Positions 30,594 through 41,955 of a stretch of 64,000 nt of DNA are shown in pieces (positions within the stretch are counted from its first letter, which is position 1; each line of letters begins with the position of its first letter). The stretch is from Amanita rubescens. Its lineage: Eukaryota > Basidiomycota > Agaricomycetes > Agaricales > Amanitaceae. The notes beneath the pieces were generated by a model, which was not told where the DNA came from, ran no database searches, and saw only the letters and a list, made by a program, of their open reading frames with translations. The DNA is taken from positions 62,001 to 126,000 of the forward strand of contig WION01000136.1 of assembly GCA_015039365.1 (NCBI GenBank), written 5' to 3'. A program made the position numbers and the translations under genes.

Positions 30594-33500
30594 TCAGAAT
30601 TTCAAGTGTGGGGGTTTTTGGGTGACCTTGAATTTATGTAACTTGTTCCACATCTTCTTCCACACTTTGTCTTCTGTCACTTCAGATTGACCACTCTGTG
30701 CTCCATTATCCAGGAGAATCTTGATAGTTTCAGCATTACCTTGCTCTGATGCAGCATGCAATGCATTGCCAAACAGTCCACCCTGTGCATTCACATCTGC
30801 ACCCTTGTCCAAGAGAAGCATGGCAATTTCAGCATTTCCTCCCCATGATGCAGCTTGCAATGCATTGCCATATTGCCCACCTTGAGCATTCACATCTGCA
30901 CCTTTGTCCAAGAGAAGCATGACAATTTCAGCATTTCCTCCCCATGATGCAGCTTGCGATGCACTGCCATATTCCCCACCTTGTGCATTCACATTTGCAC
31001 CTTTGTCCAAGAGAAGCCTGGCAACTTCAGCATGACCTGTATATGATGCAGCTTGCAATGCATTGCCATATTTCCCACCTTGTGCATTCACATTTGCACC
31101 TTTATCCAAGAGAAGCCTGGCAATTTTGGCATTTCTTCCCTGTGATGCAGCTTGCAATGCATTGCCATATTCTCCACCTTGTGCATTCACATTTGCACCT
31201 TTGTCCAAGAGAAGCATGACAATTTCAGCATTTTCTCCCCATGATGCAGCTTGCAATGCATTGCCATATTTCCCACCTTGTGCATTCACAATTGCACCCT
31301 TGTCCAAGAGAAGCCTGGAAATTTCAGCATTTCCTCCCCATGATGCAGCTTGCAATGCATTGCCATATTTCCCACCTTGTGCATTCACATTTGCGCCTTT
31401 GTCCAAGAGAAGCCTGGCAATTTCAGCATCACCTCTATATGCTGCAGCTTGCAATGCATTGCCATATTGCCCACTTTGTGCATTTGCATCTGCACCTTTG
31501 TCCAAGAGAAGCCTGGAAATTTCAGCATTTCCTCCCCATGATGCAGCTTGCAATGCATTGCCATATTTCCCACCTTGTGCATTCACATTTGCACCTTTGT
31601 CCAAGAGAAGCCTGGCAATTTTAGCCTGGCCCTCCCATGATGATGCCACAGCCTGCAATGCATTGCCATATTCCCCACCTTGTGCATTCACATCTGCACC
31701 TTTGTCCAAGAGAAGCATGGCAATTTCAGCATTTCCTCTCCATGATGCAGCTTGCAATGCATTGCCAAACCATCCACCCTGTGCATTCACATTTGCACCT
31801 TTTTCCAAGAGAAGCCTGGCAATTTCAGCATTTTCTCCCAATGATACAGCTTGCAATGCATTGCCATATTTCCCACCTTGTGCATTCACAATTGCACCCT
31901 TGTCCAAGAGAAGCCTGGAAATTTCAGCATTTCCTCCCCATGATGCAGCTTGCAATGCATTGCCATATTTCCCACCTTGTGCATTCACATTTGCACCTTT
32001 GTCCAAGAGAAGCTTGGCAATTTCAGCATGACCTGTATATGATGCAGCTTGCAATGCATTGCCATATTTCCCACCTTGTGCATTCACATTTGCACCTTTG
32101 TCCAAGAGAAGCCTGGCAATTTCAGCATCACCTCCATATGATGCAGCTTGCAATGCATTACCATATTTCCCACCTTGTGCATTCATATTCGCACCTTTGT
32201 CCAAGAGAAGCCTGGCAATTTCAGCATTTCCTCTTAATGATGCAGCTTGTAATGCATTGCCATATTTCCCACCTTGTGCATTCACATTTGCAGCTTTGTC
32301 CAAGAGAAGCCTGGAAATTTCAACATGACCTCCCCATGATGTGGCTTGCAATGCATTGCCATATTGCACACCTTGTGCATTGACTTTGACACCTTTGTCC
32401 AAGAGAAGCCTAACAATGCCAATATATCCATTCTCTGATGCAATTTCAACCAGTGCAATGTATGCCCAACTCCATTTATTTCTTGTCATTTTCATTTTAT
32501 TGCTTTGAATTGTTGTTTCTATAATGTCTTGCAAGCCAAATAGTGCAGCATAATGGAGTGGTGATGGACCAGTATATATATCTTCAAGCCACAAGGCAGC
32601 ATGATTATCATTTTGTCTTCCCCATCTTTTAAAGGCACCATGTTGATCCCATAAAAACCTTTTTGCTAGATCCTGTAGGATTTCATTCTTATTGCTAAGT
32701 TGGTAGTGATTGGACCAAAATTCAGCTGGATAATCAAATATGAAGATATGCTGTCCTTCTGACTCAGAAGGGAGCAGAATATAACTCAAACAGCAATGTG
32801 AAATGGCAGCATGTCCTAATTGTACATCAGACAAGGTAATTTGTCTTGGTTTGTGCAGGAAATACTCCTTCACGGATGCATGTGCCAGTTGGACTTTGTT
32901 GTCATCTGTCTTTATTACAAGACTGGAGCACATATGTATTACATCATCAGGATGGGCCAATCCCATGTTTGAATCAAAGTTGCCACTGGAAGTGTCAAAT
33001 GTCACAACAATGGCTAGTTCCTCAAGTCCCAGAGGCCTCATCCCCAACATCAGCCATTGTAGAATAACTTTTGCAAATAATATCTGTTTTTCATCAATTC
33101 TCTGAAGTATTTGATCATATGTGGTTTCTAGATCCTTTGGAAGACTTTTCAGTGTCTCCATGAGCACTTTCTGGCTTGGACAGTGTTTTAGCTCTTCAAT
33201 TTGGCATGCAACCCAGCGGAACCTGCTCAAGTACTTTAACTCCTTTATCATAAACACACATGGATATACATACATTCCATTAGCACCACTGATGAGTGAA
33301 TTCTTTATGACCCCTTGTATTTCAGGACTCCATCTTTTCAATCCGCTATCATTTTCAACAGCTGAATTGATGTAGGATATGATGTCAGAGCCAACTAATT
33401 CTGCAGACAAGTGCAGTTCTGTTGGGACCAATTCTTCCATATTCATTATGATATCTCGCTCCCTCCTGCTGGTCACCAAGAGGTGAAAATGTGGCAATTT

Positions 33501-34203
33501 CCACTTGTGAATAACTTTGATCACTGTATCAAATAACTTGCAATAATCATCATCACATTCATCCAAAGCATCAATGACCACATAAGTTTGTTCAAAGCCT
33601 TGCAGGAGCTCCATAAGCAAACTAAGAAGTTCATCCTTTGTTGGGAGAGATAATTTGTCATGCTTGTGATACAGTTTATTCATGGAGACATAATTGTTAG
33701 ACTTGGCTGTAAGATTCAAGAGTAAAGATGAAATAAGACTTCTGGAAGTCTGCTTTGTCTTGTCATTGATGTCAAAATAGAAATAAGCCAAACCAGTTTC
33801 AGGCTGAGCCTCCACAATGGCTTTGATATCCTCAATGATGGTGGAACTATCCTTACTTTAAGCAATTATATATGAGTAAAACAAGTGATACTAACCAAAT
33901 GAGTGTTTTCCCACAACCAGCTATCAATTGTTCTTGAGATGCAACCAATATTAGTTTGTTGTGATCCCACTCACAAATGCCATTGATCCACATAAAAGAG
34001 TTGGATTGTTCTTTCCATTTGATATACCTCTTGTCCCTAAGGAGCCACTGACCAGAGCCTTCTAAGTGCTTCTCTCTGGCATTGTTATGGCTAACTGATG
34101 GATCAGGCACATTCAGCCACTTTTTTAACTTTGCTGAGGAAGGCATGTTGAAGCAATGCAGATATTGAGACTGTAGACAACAAACCAAGAAGCTCTTCAG
34201 CAT
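30594..34203 (-). CDS. NLR-like protein: NACHT NTPase with ankyrin repeats
   Basis: Exons 33975-34203, 33896-33920 and 30594-33855, with introns of 54 and 40 bp; the spliced frame is continuous (1171 residues). The N-terminal linker WLNVPDPSVSHNNAREKHLEGSGQWLL is the conserved stretch before fungal NACHT domains. The spliced P-loop reads GISGCGKTLIC, then IIEDI and Walker B YVVIDALDECDD. TSRRERDI and a winged-helix-like part (LMLGMRPLGLEELAIV) follow. Residues from about 600 onward are about 17 ankyrin repeats of 33 residues, almost identical (NALQAASWGGNAEI.RLLLDKGANVNAQGG..G). No effector domain (HeLo, lipase, TIR) is seen before the linker; upstream exons could have been missed. The start may be the internal Met at 34146. 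It probably senses foreign or non-self ligands through the repeats, as known for fungal STAND proteins. Confidence 0.88.
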
Positions 34204-34269
34204 TTACTACATGGAAAGCACTTTAGCATAGTCATCCCTTCAATCATGAGATATCTCATACTGTTTATG

Positions 34270-34930
34270 ACATTGATATTGTTTGTAGTTTCATGATGAT
34301 GTTTCTAAGTTGAAAAAGATCCATATTTGCAAATTGCAATGGAATGAGCAGAACTGAACACGCACTATATAGTCATGACCAACATCAATAAAAGTACTTT
34401 CCTTGATATTGATATCCATGCTGGTCCCGTAAATGCACAGTGATAGTACAAGATCAAGATGCACTGATGAATGGGTCACAGTATTGCATCACATTTTCCA
34501 CGACCCGGCATCTTCCGAGTACCGAATTGCGACTCGAGCCATTATCCACACAACACGAGCCATGACGCTTCAACTTAGATGCCAACATCTGCCAGGCTTA
34601 TCCCAAGTGCCTGGTTTTTAATCACTTCCACCCACAAGGAAATTCGGTGTTGGGCTCGATTGTATGAACGCTGATGCTGACGTGACCTCACAAGTCCGTT
34701 TCTCTACATCCGTCCTACTTACAACCACGCTGACCTTTCTCCGTTAGAAGTGTCACCAGGATCACCTATGATCTCTTCCCTACCAACACCCTCAGGCTCA
34801 AACCCAACAATGCCCCCGTCACACCTCACGCTCTGGGAGTCTCCCTCAAACTCGTTGATATCGAGAAATCAGTCCTGCGATGTTTGGATGATATTCGACT
34901 ACTCCCTATCTATCCATGTCTAACAATAGT
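34270..34930. repeat. NLR 5' flank, duplicated at 47916-48895
   Basis: Shares TTGCAAATTGCAATGGAATG, CACTATATAGTCATGACC, CACGAGCCATGACGCTTC and GTCCGTTTCTCT with 47930-48895. No ORF of note. The pairing shows where the left and right flanks of the Plavaka insertion were once joined. Confidence 0.8.
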
Positions 34931-37020
34931 AGCTCACCAAGAGCGGCAGAATCGTCGAGAATGGTCCGTGGACAACTTCTGGCCGATGTGCTATTTGTCC
35001 TACGACCATTGTCAATGGACCCAACCTAGGTCTTGTGCACATCGCGTCGTCGCTATAGTGAATGCCTACGTCGGTGAATAAGATTGTCGGAAGCGCGAAA
35101 GTCGAAGAATTGGATTCCCGCCATTTCTAGTCCAAATTGCACCACCTACTCCGAAAACGACTCTCCGGCCGCTCCGTCTTAGTCTGAAAGTCACAACTCT
35201 CCACCACCCTGGCCGCAATCCCAACTACAGCCTCAATCTCCGGCACTCATATCCGCCTCAAAACCTACCGCAATTCCCTTTAATGCCGCCTAGATTCCAA
35301 GATCGTTAGCGGACGGGCCGTTCCTCATGTATACAGCTGGTCACCTCTTCTTTCACCTATGCCGGTCATCTGTGTTCTGTCTTCCACCCCCGAGAGCCAG
35401 ATTATCTTTCCGCAAGTTCTTCCACAGCAACAACCACAATTGTACCAGTCACGGAACCTTATCCTCCTCTGCCACCTTAAGCGATTCTACGATAATGACC
35501 GTTCAAAGTTGTTGTTCTGCTTCTTTCAGTCCTATTCCTACCCCTTGCATGATGCGGATACCAACGAAGAAACAGACAGTGATTCGATCTCACTCACTGA
35601 TCGAGATACATTCCTGTTGTTTCCCTCGGAATACATGGACATTTTTTTTCATAAGTCCTGTCTTAATTTTCTGTATCGTATGCATATATGACAAACGTAA
35701 TTATAGGAGGAATGTGAAGGCCAAACGCTATAAATATAAAACATTTAGTCATTTGTTTTTGCATAGGGAATGATAGAGAACGTTAGCGTATAAACCCGGA
35801 CTACGATATGGGTTAAAAACGACGAGAACCTACTATAAAAGAAAAAGCGGCAATCTTAGCCAAGACCACGAGGGCAAGATGTTGTGTGCTGCCGCCCCGA
35901 GACCGGTGAAAATCAGTCCTGCTATAATTCAGTTCTCTCGTTTGGTGGATTATGCGGAACTAGATCAGCCCACGCGTATATACATTGGAATTTGACAGAA
36001 TGACAGCACCTTCGTCAGCCCTCCACATCTCTTGTCTTCCAACGTACGTACGTACGCCCGCACACCTCATCGCTGCTTCTTAGAGGAGCCATGTTCACCA
36101 TAGTTGATACATTCGCCAATCGTAGCAAAAGGAGCGCCTTCCATTGACAAATTTTCACTCCGTAAAGTTATCCTCGGGTCCACCTTTGAGTTTATACGAA
36201 TGGAGGCCCCGGGAGCGCTCATGGTGGGACCAAGTAATAGCGCGGTGGGGGGAAAGCGTAACCCTCGTACAGATTGATATTGTCAATACATCATATTGAA
36301 CGTCTATCGGCGATATTGCATAGTACTTGTGGCGGAAATTGGACACGGACTGGGCTGATCTAAGTCGATAAGCGTCCGAGCCACTCAAATCATAGGTGAG
36401 ACTTACGCACGGCGCTTCGAGTCTGTCCATAGCTTTCGTGGCTCCTCCGCATCTGAGATGTTCCTCGTTATGCTGTACCAATACCACCTAAATGGAGACG
36501 CAGTGGATGGTTTACGATCCCTTTGCGGGTAGGGCCCCTGGACCAGCGGCGCTAGGTCGGCGTTCGAAGGATAGGCAATGCATTGGCATATACTGAAGTG
36601 AAGTATTCATATATGCGTGCCAGCATCTGTCAAACAAAAGTATATCGATTAATCGGGTCACAAAAATGGGCAAACTACGCACTAGATATCGATTTGATTG
36701 ACATTGACAGTAGACGATCTTGAATAACGTGCTGGGATACGACGCGCATGCAGGATTCCCTCATCTCCGCGCTGTAGGAAGGTTCAAGATGGGCTATATT
36801 TGAGCATAACTGGGTATACCACCTTGACCATGTGAGAGGGAGCTTTGTCTTGTTCGTAGTTCTGCGGAGAGGAACGGAGGAACAACGTTTCGGGCCGTAC
36901 CGGGTAGCACGACACCAGCGGTGACTCCCAGCATCCTCCTTTTTTCGTGTCATGAATTCTCTTTCTAACGTACTTTGCGAATAACGTTGCGGATCAGCCG
37001 ACCAACGTATCCGACTCCCT
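34931..37020. other. Two kilobases without a recognisable gene
   Basis: Only short frames are present (up to 148 codons at 35327-35773, 118 at 36675-37031 minus). None has recognisable motifs or consistent splice sites. CGTACGTACGTACG lies near 36043. Possibly degenerated sequence from earlier duplications. Confidence 0.4.
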
Positions 37021-38350
37021 CCCTCGACCAACGTCGCAGAGTGTTAGATATCTTCTCTACCCTCTCTCCTCACTATACAAAAAAATGCACTCGCTGATCC
37101 CAAGACCGCTGCGCATCCCTCATCGACATCGGTGACCGATCAACAATCCTCCTCTGTCAAATCCTGGCTCTACAAGCTCTTCGCCCCGACGACCAACACC
37201 CCTCAACAGACACACCCACCCACGATATCCGCCCAGCGACCACAAATACTACTTTGCCATCGGACCTGTTTGCCATTCTTTTTACAGCCGCGTCCGTACT
37301 GGGTTAACAGAACGTCTACGAAAACGGTTCCACCAACCAAACCAAAGCCCTCCTCCGCATCTTCGACGCCCTCACTAAATCCGTTGGTCTAGTACGTGTC
37401 GCCATCAGAATATCCATGCGGACGCGCGGGGCATTTAACCACCGAATCGAGTTCCTCGCCTCGCTGAAATCCGTAACGCTGCTTTCGGCCCCCTCCACAG
37501 CCTTCACGATTCTGAAGATGAATACTTTGAAACGATCATTTTCATGAACGACGTTCTTCCCTGCGTCGACGACCTCCTCGAGCTTATCTGGCAAATCAGA
37601 CGGAACAACGCCGGGATCACTTGTGCAACCAATTACATGTACCACGATGAAATTTCCGCTCCCGTATTTTACGATAACTGGGTTGCGAGGGATATCAACG
37701 GGACGGCGTTGGAAAAAGATCTTTCATCATTCAGAGTCGGCGCAGAGGTTCCAACGTCATCTTCCCGTTCAAGTCCAATCCTGCTGGAACGGGATCGCGA
37801 TATTGGATTCGAAACCGTTTTATTCACCTCCTCAGGTTAGGTTCCGTATGGCTCGGATCACGGAGGGAGAGTGCAGTGCGGGTGAATGTAGTATGATTTG
37901 CAACGATTATTGGGAAGCTGGGTATGGCCGTCGGATTATGATGGTTCCTAGAGTCAAATTGGCCTATGATAGCGTGCGTGTAACGATTCTCTCGTATCTT
38001 TTTTTTCACGTGTTCACACAGAGTGTTTGATATTATTCACCCCGCGCGGAGAAATTTGACTGCGATAAGGGGGTATAAGCGATTGGGAGGTTTACCGGAC
38101 GATCCGAGAACGGATCCGCAAGATCGCTCTTGGTTTGGACCTCATGATAGGTTGTTTACGGAGGAGGAAAGTGAGCCGTTGGACTTTAGACCTGGTCCGG
38201 ACTATGTATGGTGTTGGGGATGGGATGGCGCGGGTGATTTGGAAGGTCCAGATGTCGATCCGATATGGGAGAGGATGTCGAACAGGTCGTCGAGGCCGGA
38301 AGCTGTCCTCGTTCGTCATGACTCATGATAGGAGTATACCTTTCTTATGA
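37021..38350 (+). pseudogene. CAP59-family gene, broken copy 2
   Basis: Starts abruptly at the equivalent of DQRRRVLDI (no anchor, no start), and has internal deletions: much of NLYNSFDIIPDLFA and NVYVSIYENG is shortened (37255-37325). Several frame changes follow (near 37395, 37465 and 37715), while blocks such as FMNDVLPCVDDLLELIWQ, SCWNGIAILDSKPF and CNDYWEAGYG survive. The intron and last exon (38020-38330) are nearly intact, ending with a small insertion before the stop. Its neighbour is the broken NLR copy, as the intact copies are neighbours. Confidence 0.88.
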
Positions 38351-38777
38351 GGTCGTCGTAGTGAAGATGTAATACTCTCGCGAGTTAGCTACTGCAACAT
38401 TGCACTGTCCACCCGGTTTAATAATATAATTAGCAGCGGACTACAGGGAAAATCAATGTTGACAGTTCTATCAATTGCTGAGTGGGTTGAAGTCACTAAT
38501 CAATACACATCAGTATCTGACAATGTCACATAGGCAACTTGGAAGAGATCACCAAACACCGCACTGGCAAAACACTCAAGCAATACAAGTGATTTGGGGT
38601 ATGAGTCAAGTAGAGAGGAGTCCTCTCTACTTGAATACCCCGTTCAACCTCAGAATAAAAAGAAGTTTGCATAACTGTAACTACTTTACAACAACTGGAA
38701 TTTAGCAGTTCTGCTTGATCACCTTTCCAACATTCATAAGTTGCAACTATTGCGGCCAGTCCCTTGCCAAAGAGGCA
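38351..38777. repeat. Duplicated flank between broken CAP59 and NLR copies
   Basis: Counterpart of 30238-30593 with extra bases, including a near-perfect inverted repeat at about 38595-38642 (GGGGTATGAGTCAAGTAGAG / CTCTACTTGAATACCCC). Confidence 0.75.
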
Positions 38778-41690
38778 TCAGAATTTCAAGTGTGGGGGCT
38801 TTGGGGTGACCTTGAATTTATGTAACTTGCTCCACATCTTCTTCCACACTTTGTCTTCTGTCACTTCCGATTGACCACTCTGTGCTCCATTATCCAGGAG
38901 AATCTTGATAATTTCAGCATTTCTTCCCTGTGATGCAGCTTGCAATGCATTGCCAAACCATCCACCCTGTCATTCACATCTGCACCTTTGTCCAAGAGAA
39001 GCCTGGCAATTTCAGAATTTCCTCCCCATGATGCAGCTTGCAATGCATTGCCATATTCCCCACCTTGAGCATTCACATCTGCACCTTTGTCCAAGAAAAG
39101 CCTGACAATTTCAGCATTTCCCCTCCATGATGCAGCTTGCAATGAATTGCCATATTTCCCACCTTGTGCATCCACATTTGCACCTTTGTCCAAGAGAAGC
39201 CTGGCAATTTCGTCATTTCCTCCCTGTGATGCAGCTTGCAATGCATTGCCATATTCCCCACCTTGTGCATTCACATTTGCACCTTTGTCCAAGAGAAGCC
39301 TAACAATTTCAGCATTTCCTCCCCTTGATGCAGCATGCAATGCATTGCCATATTCTCCACCTTGTGCATTCACATTTGCACCTTTGTCCAAGAGAAGCCT
39401 GGCAATTTCAGCATTTCCTCCCCATGATGCAGCATGCAATGCATTGCCATATTCTCCACCTTTTGCATTCACATCTGCACCTTTGTCCAAGAGAAGCCTG
39501 GCAATTTCAGCATTTCCTCCCCACGATGCAGCTTGCAATGCATTGCCATATTCTCCACCTTTTGCATTCACATCTGCACCTTTGTCCAAGAGAAGCCTGG
39601 CAATTTCAGCATTTCCTCTCAATGATGCAGCTTGCAATGCATTGCTATATTCCCCACCTTGTGCATTCTGAATACATTTGCACCTTTGTCCAAGAGAAGC
39701 CTGGCAATTTCAGCATTTCCTCTCAATGATGCAGCTTGCAATGCATTGCCATAATGCCCACCTTGTGCATTCACATTTGCACCTTTGTCTAAGAGAAGCC
39801 TAACAATTTCAGCATTTCCTCCCATTGATGCAGCTTGCAATGCATTGCCATGTTTCACACCTTGTGCATTCACATTTGCACCTTTGTCCAAGAGAAGCCT
39901 AACAATACCAATATATCCATTCTCTGATGCAATTTCAACCAGTGCACTGTATGCCCAACTCCATTCATTTCTTGTGATTTTCCTTTTATTGCTTTTAATT
40001 GTTGTTTCTATGATGTCTTGCAAGCCAAATAGTACAGCATAATGGAGTGGTGATGGCCCAGTATATATATTTTCAAGCCACAAGGCAGCATGATTATCAT
40101 TTTGTCTTCCCCATCTCTTAAAGGCACCATGTTGATCCCATAAAAACCTTTTTGCTAGATCCTGTAGGATTTCATTCTTGTTGCTAAGTTGGTAGTGATT
40201 GGACCAAAATTCAGCTGGATAATCAATTATGAAGATATGATGTCCTTCTGACTCAGAATGGAGCAGAATATAACTCAAACAGCAATGTGCAATGGCAGCA
40301 TGTCCTAATTGTACATCAGACAGGGTAATTTGTCTTGGTTTGTGCAGGAAATACTCCTTCACAGATGCATGTGCCAGTTGAACTTTGTTGTCATCTGTCT
40401 TTATTACAAGACTGGAGCACATATGTATTACATCATCTGGATGGGCCAATCCCAAGTTGGAATCAAAGTTGCCACTGCAAGCATCAAATGTCACAACAAT
40501 GGCTAGCTCCTCAAGTCCCAGAGGCCTCATCCCCAACACCAGCCATTGTAGAATAATCTTTGCAAATGATATCTGTTTTTCATCAATTCTCTGAAGTATT
40601 TGATCATATGTGGTTTCTAGGTCCTTTGGAAGGGCTTTCAGTGTCTCCATAAGCACTGTCTGGCTTGGACAGTGCTTTAGCTCCTGAATTTGACATGCAA
40701 CCCAGCGGAACCTGCTCAAGCACTTTAACTCCTCCTTTAAAAGACACATGGTTATACATACATTCCATTAGCACCACTGATTAGTGAATCCTTTATGTCC
40801 TGTTGTATTTCAGGGCTCCATCTTTTCAATCTACCATCATTTTCAATAGCTGAATTGATGTAAGATATGATGTCAGAACCAACTAATTCTGCAGACAAGT
40901 GCAGTTCTGTTGGGACCAATTCTTCCATATTCATGATGATATCTTGCTCCCTCCTGCTGGTCACCAAGAGGTGAAAATGTGGCAATTGCCACTTGTGAAT
41001 AACTTTGATCACTGTATCAAATAACTTGTGATAATCATCATCACATTCATCCAAAGCATCAATAATCACATAAGTTTGTCCAAAGCCTTGCAGAAGCTCC
41101 ATAAGCAGAGTGAGAAGTTCATCCTTTGTTGGGAGAGATAATTTGTCATGCTTGTTATAGAGTTTGTCCATGGAGAGATAATTGTTGGACTTGGCTGTAA
41201 GATTCAAGACTAAGGATGAAATAAGACTTCTGGAACTCTGCTTTGCCTTGTCATTGATGTCAAAATAGAAATATGCCAAACCAGTTTCAGGCTGAGCCTG
41301 CACAATGGCTTTGATATCCTCAATGATGGTGGAACTATCCTTACTTTCAGCAATTATATGAGTAAAACAAGGTGATACTAACCAAATGAGTGTTTTTCCA
41401 CAACCAGCTACCAATTGTACTTGAGATACAACCAATATTGGTTTGTTGTGATCCCACTCACAAATGCCATTGATCCACATGAAAGAGTTGGATTGTTCTT
41501 TCCATTTGATATACCTCTTGTCCCCAAGGAGCCACTGACCAGAGCCTTCTAAGTGCTTCTCTCTAGCATTGTTATGGTTAACTGATGGGTCAGGTACATT
41601 CAGCCACTTTTTTAACTTTGCTGAGGAAGACATGTTGAAGTAATGCAGAAATTGAGGCTGTAGACAACAAACCAAGAAGCTCTTCAGCAT
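38778..41690 (-). pseudogene. NLR-like gene (NACHT-ankyrin), broken copy
   Basis: Same exon plan as the gene at 30594-34203: WLNVPDPSVNHNNAREKHLEGSG, spliced P-loop GCGKTLIC, VIIDALDECDD, LVLGMRPLGLEELAIV. After ANGMYV the codon TAT is TAA, and a small indel follows (about 40735-40750), so the NACHT domain ends early. The ankyrin region is shorter (about 10 repeats) and has a frame-breaking insertion near 39669 (CATTCTGAATAC) and a 1-base deletion near 38970. Four independent disruptions make a functional full-length product unlikely, though the N-terminal 312 codons up to the stop remain open. Confidence 0.9.
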
Positions 41691-41750
41691 TTACTACACA
41701 AGTAGTTTAGCATAGTCATCCTTTCAATCATGAGATATCTCATACTGTTT

Positions 41751-41767
41751 CATCAGCAAAACTCCAT
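41751..41767 (+). repeat. Terminal inverted repeat, left
   Basis: CATCAGCAAAACTCCAT, perfect complement of the right end. Confidence 0.92.
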
Positions 41768-41955
41768 TTTGGCTTATGGACTTAGGTGCACTTAAGCACT
41801 TTGGCTGTTACTTACCACGTTACTTCACCACTTGTGTAAGCAAATACCTCTTATGTGCTTATAGGAGAAGCAAGACATTTAATAAGAGAGTGCTAAGTAC
41901 GAGTACATTTGATAAGAACATTAAGTACAAGTAAGTTGCTAAGCATCTGACGAGT

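Noticed and set aside
30944..32383. Long plus-strand frames (up to 322 codons) opposite the ankyrin repeats
   Set aside because: They are antisense shadows of the 99 bp repeat in the NLR gene, with repetitive peptides such as ALPYFPPCAFTFAPLSK; the same happens at 39087-39729.
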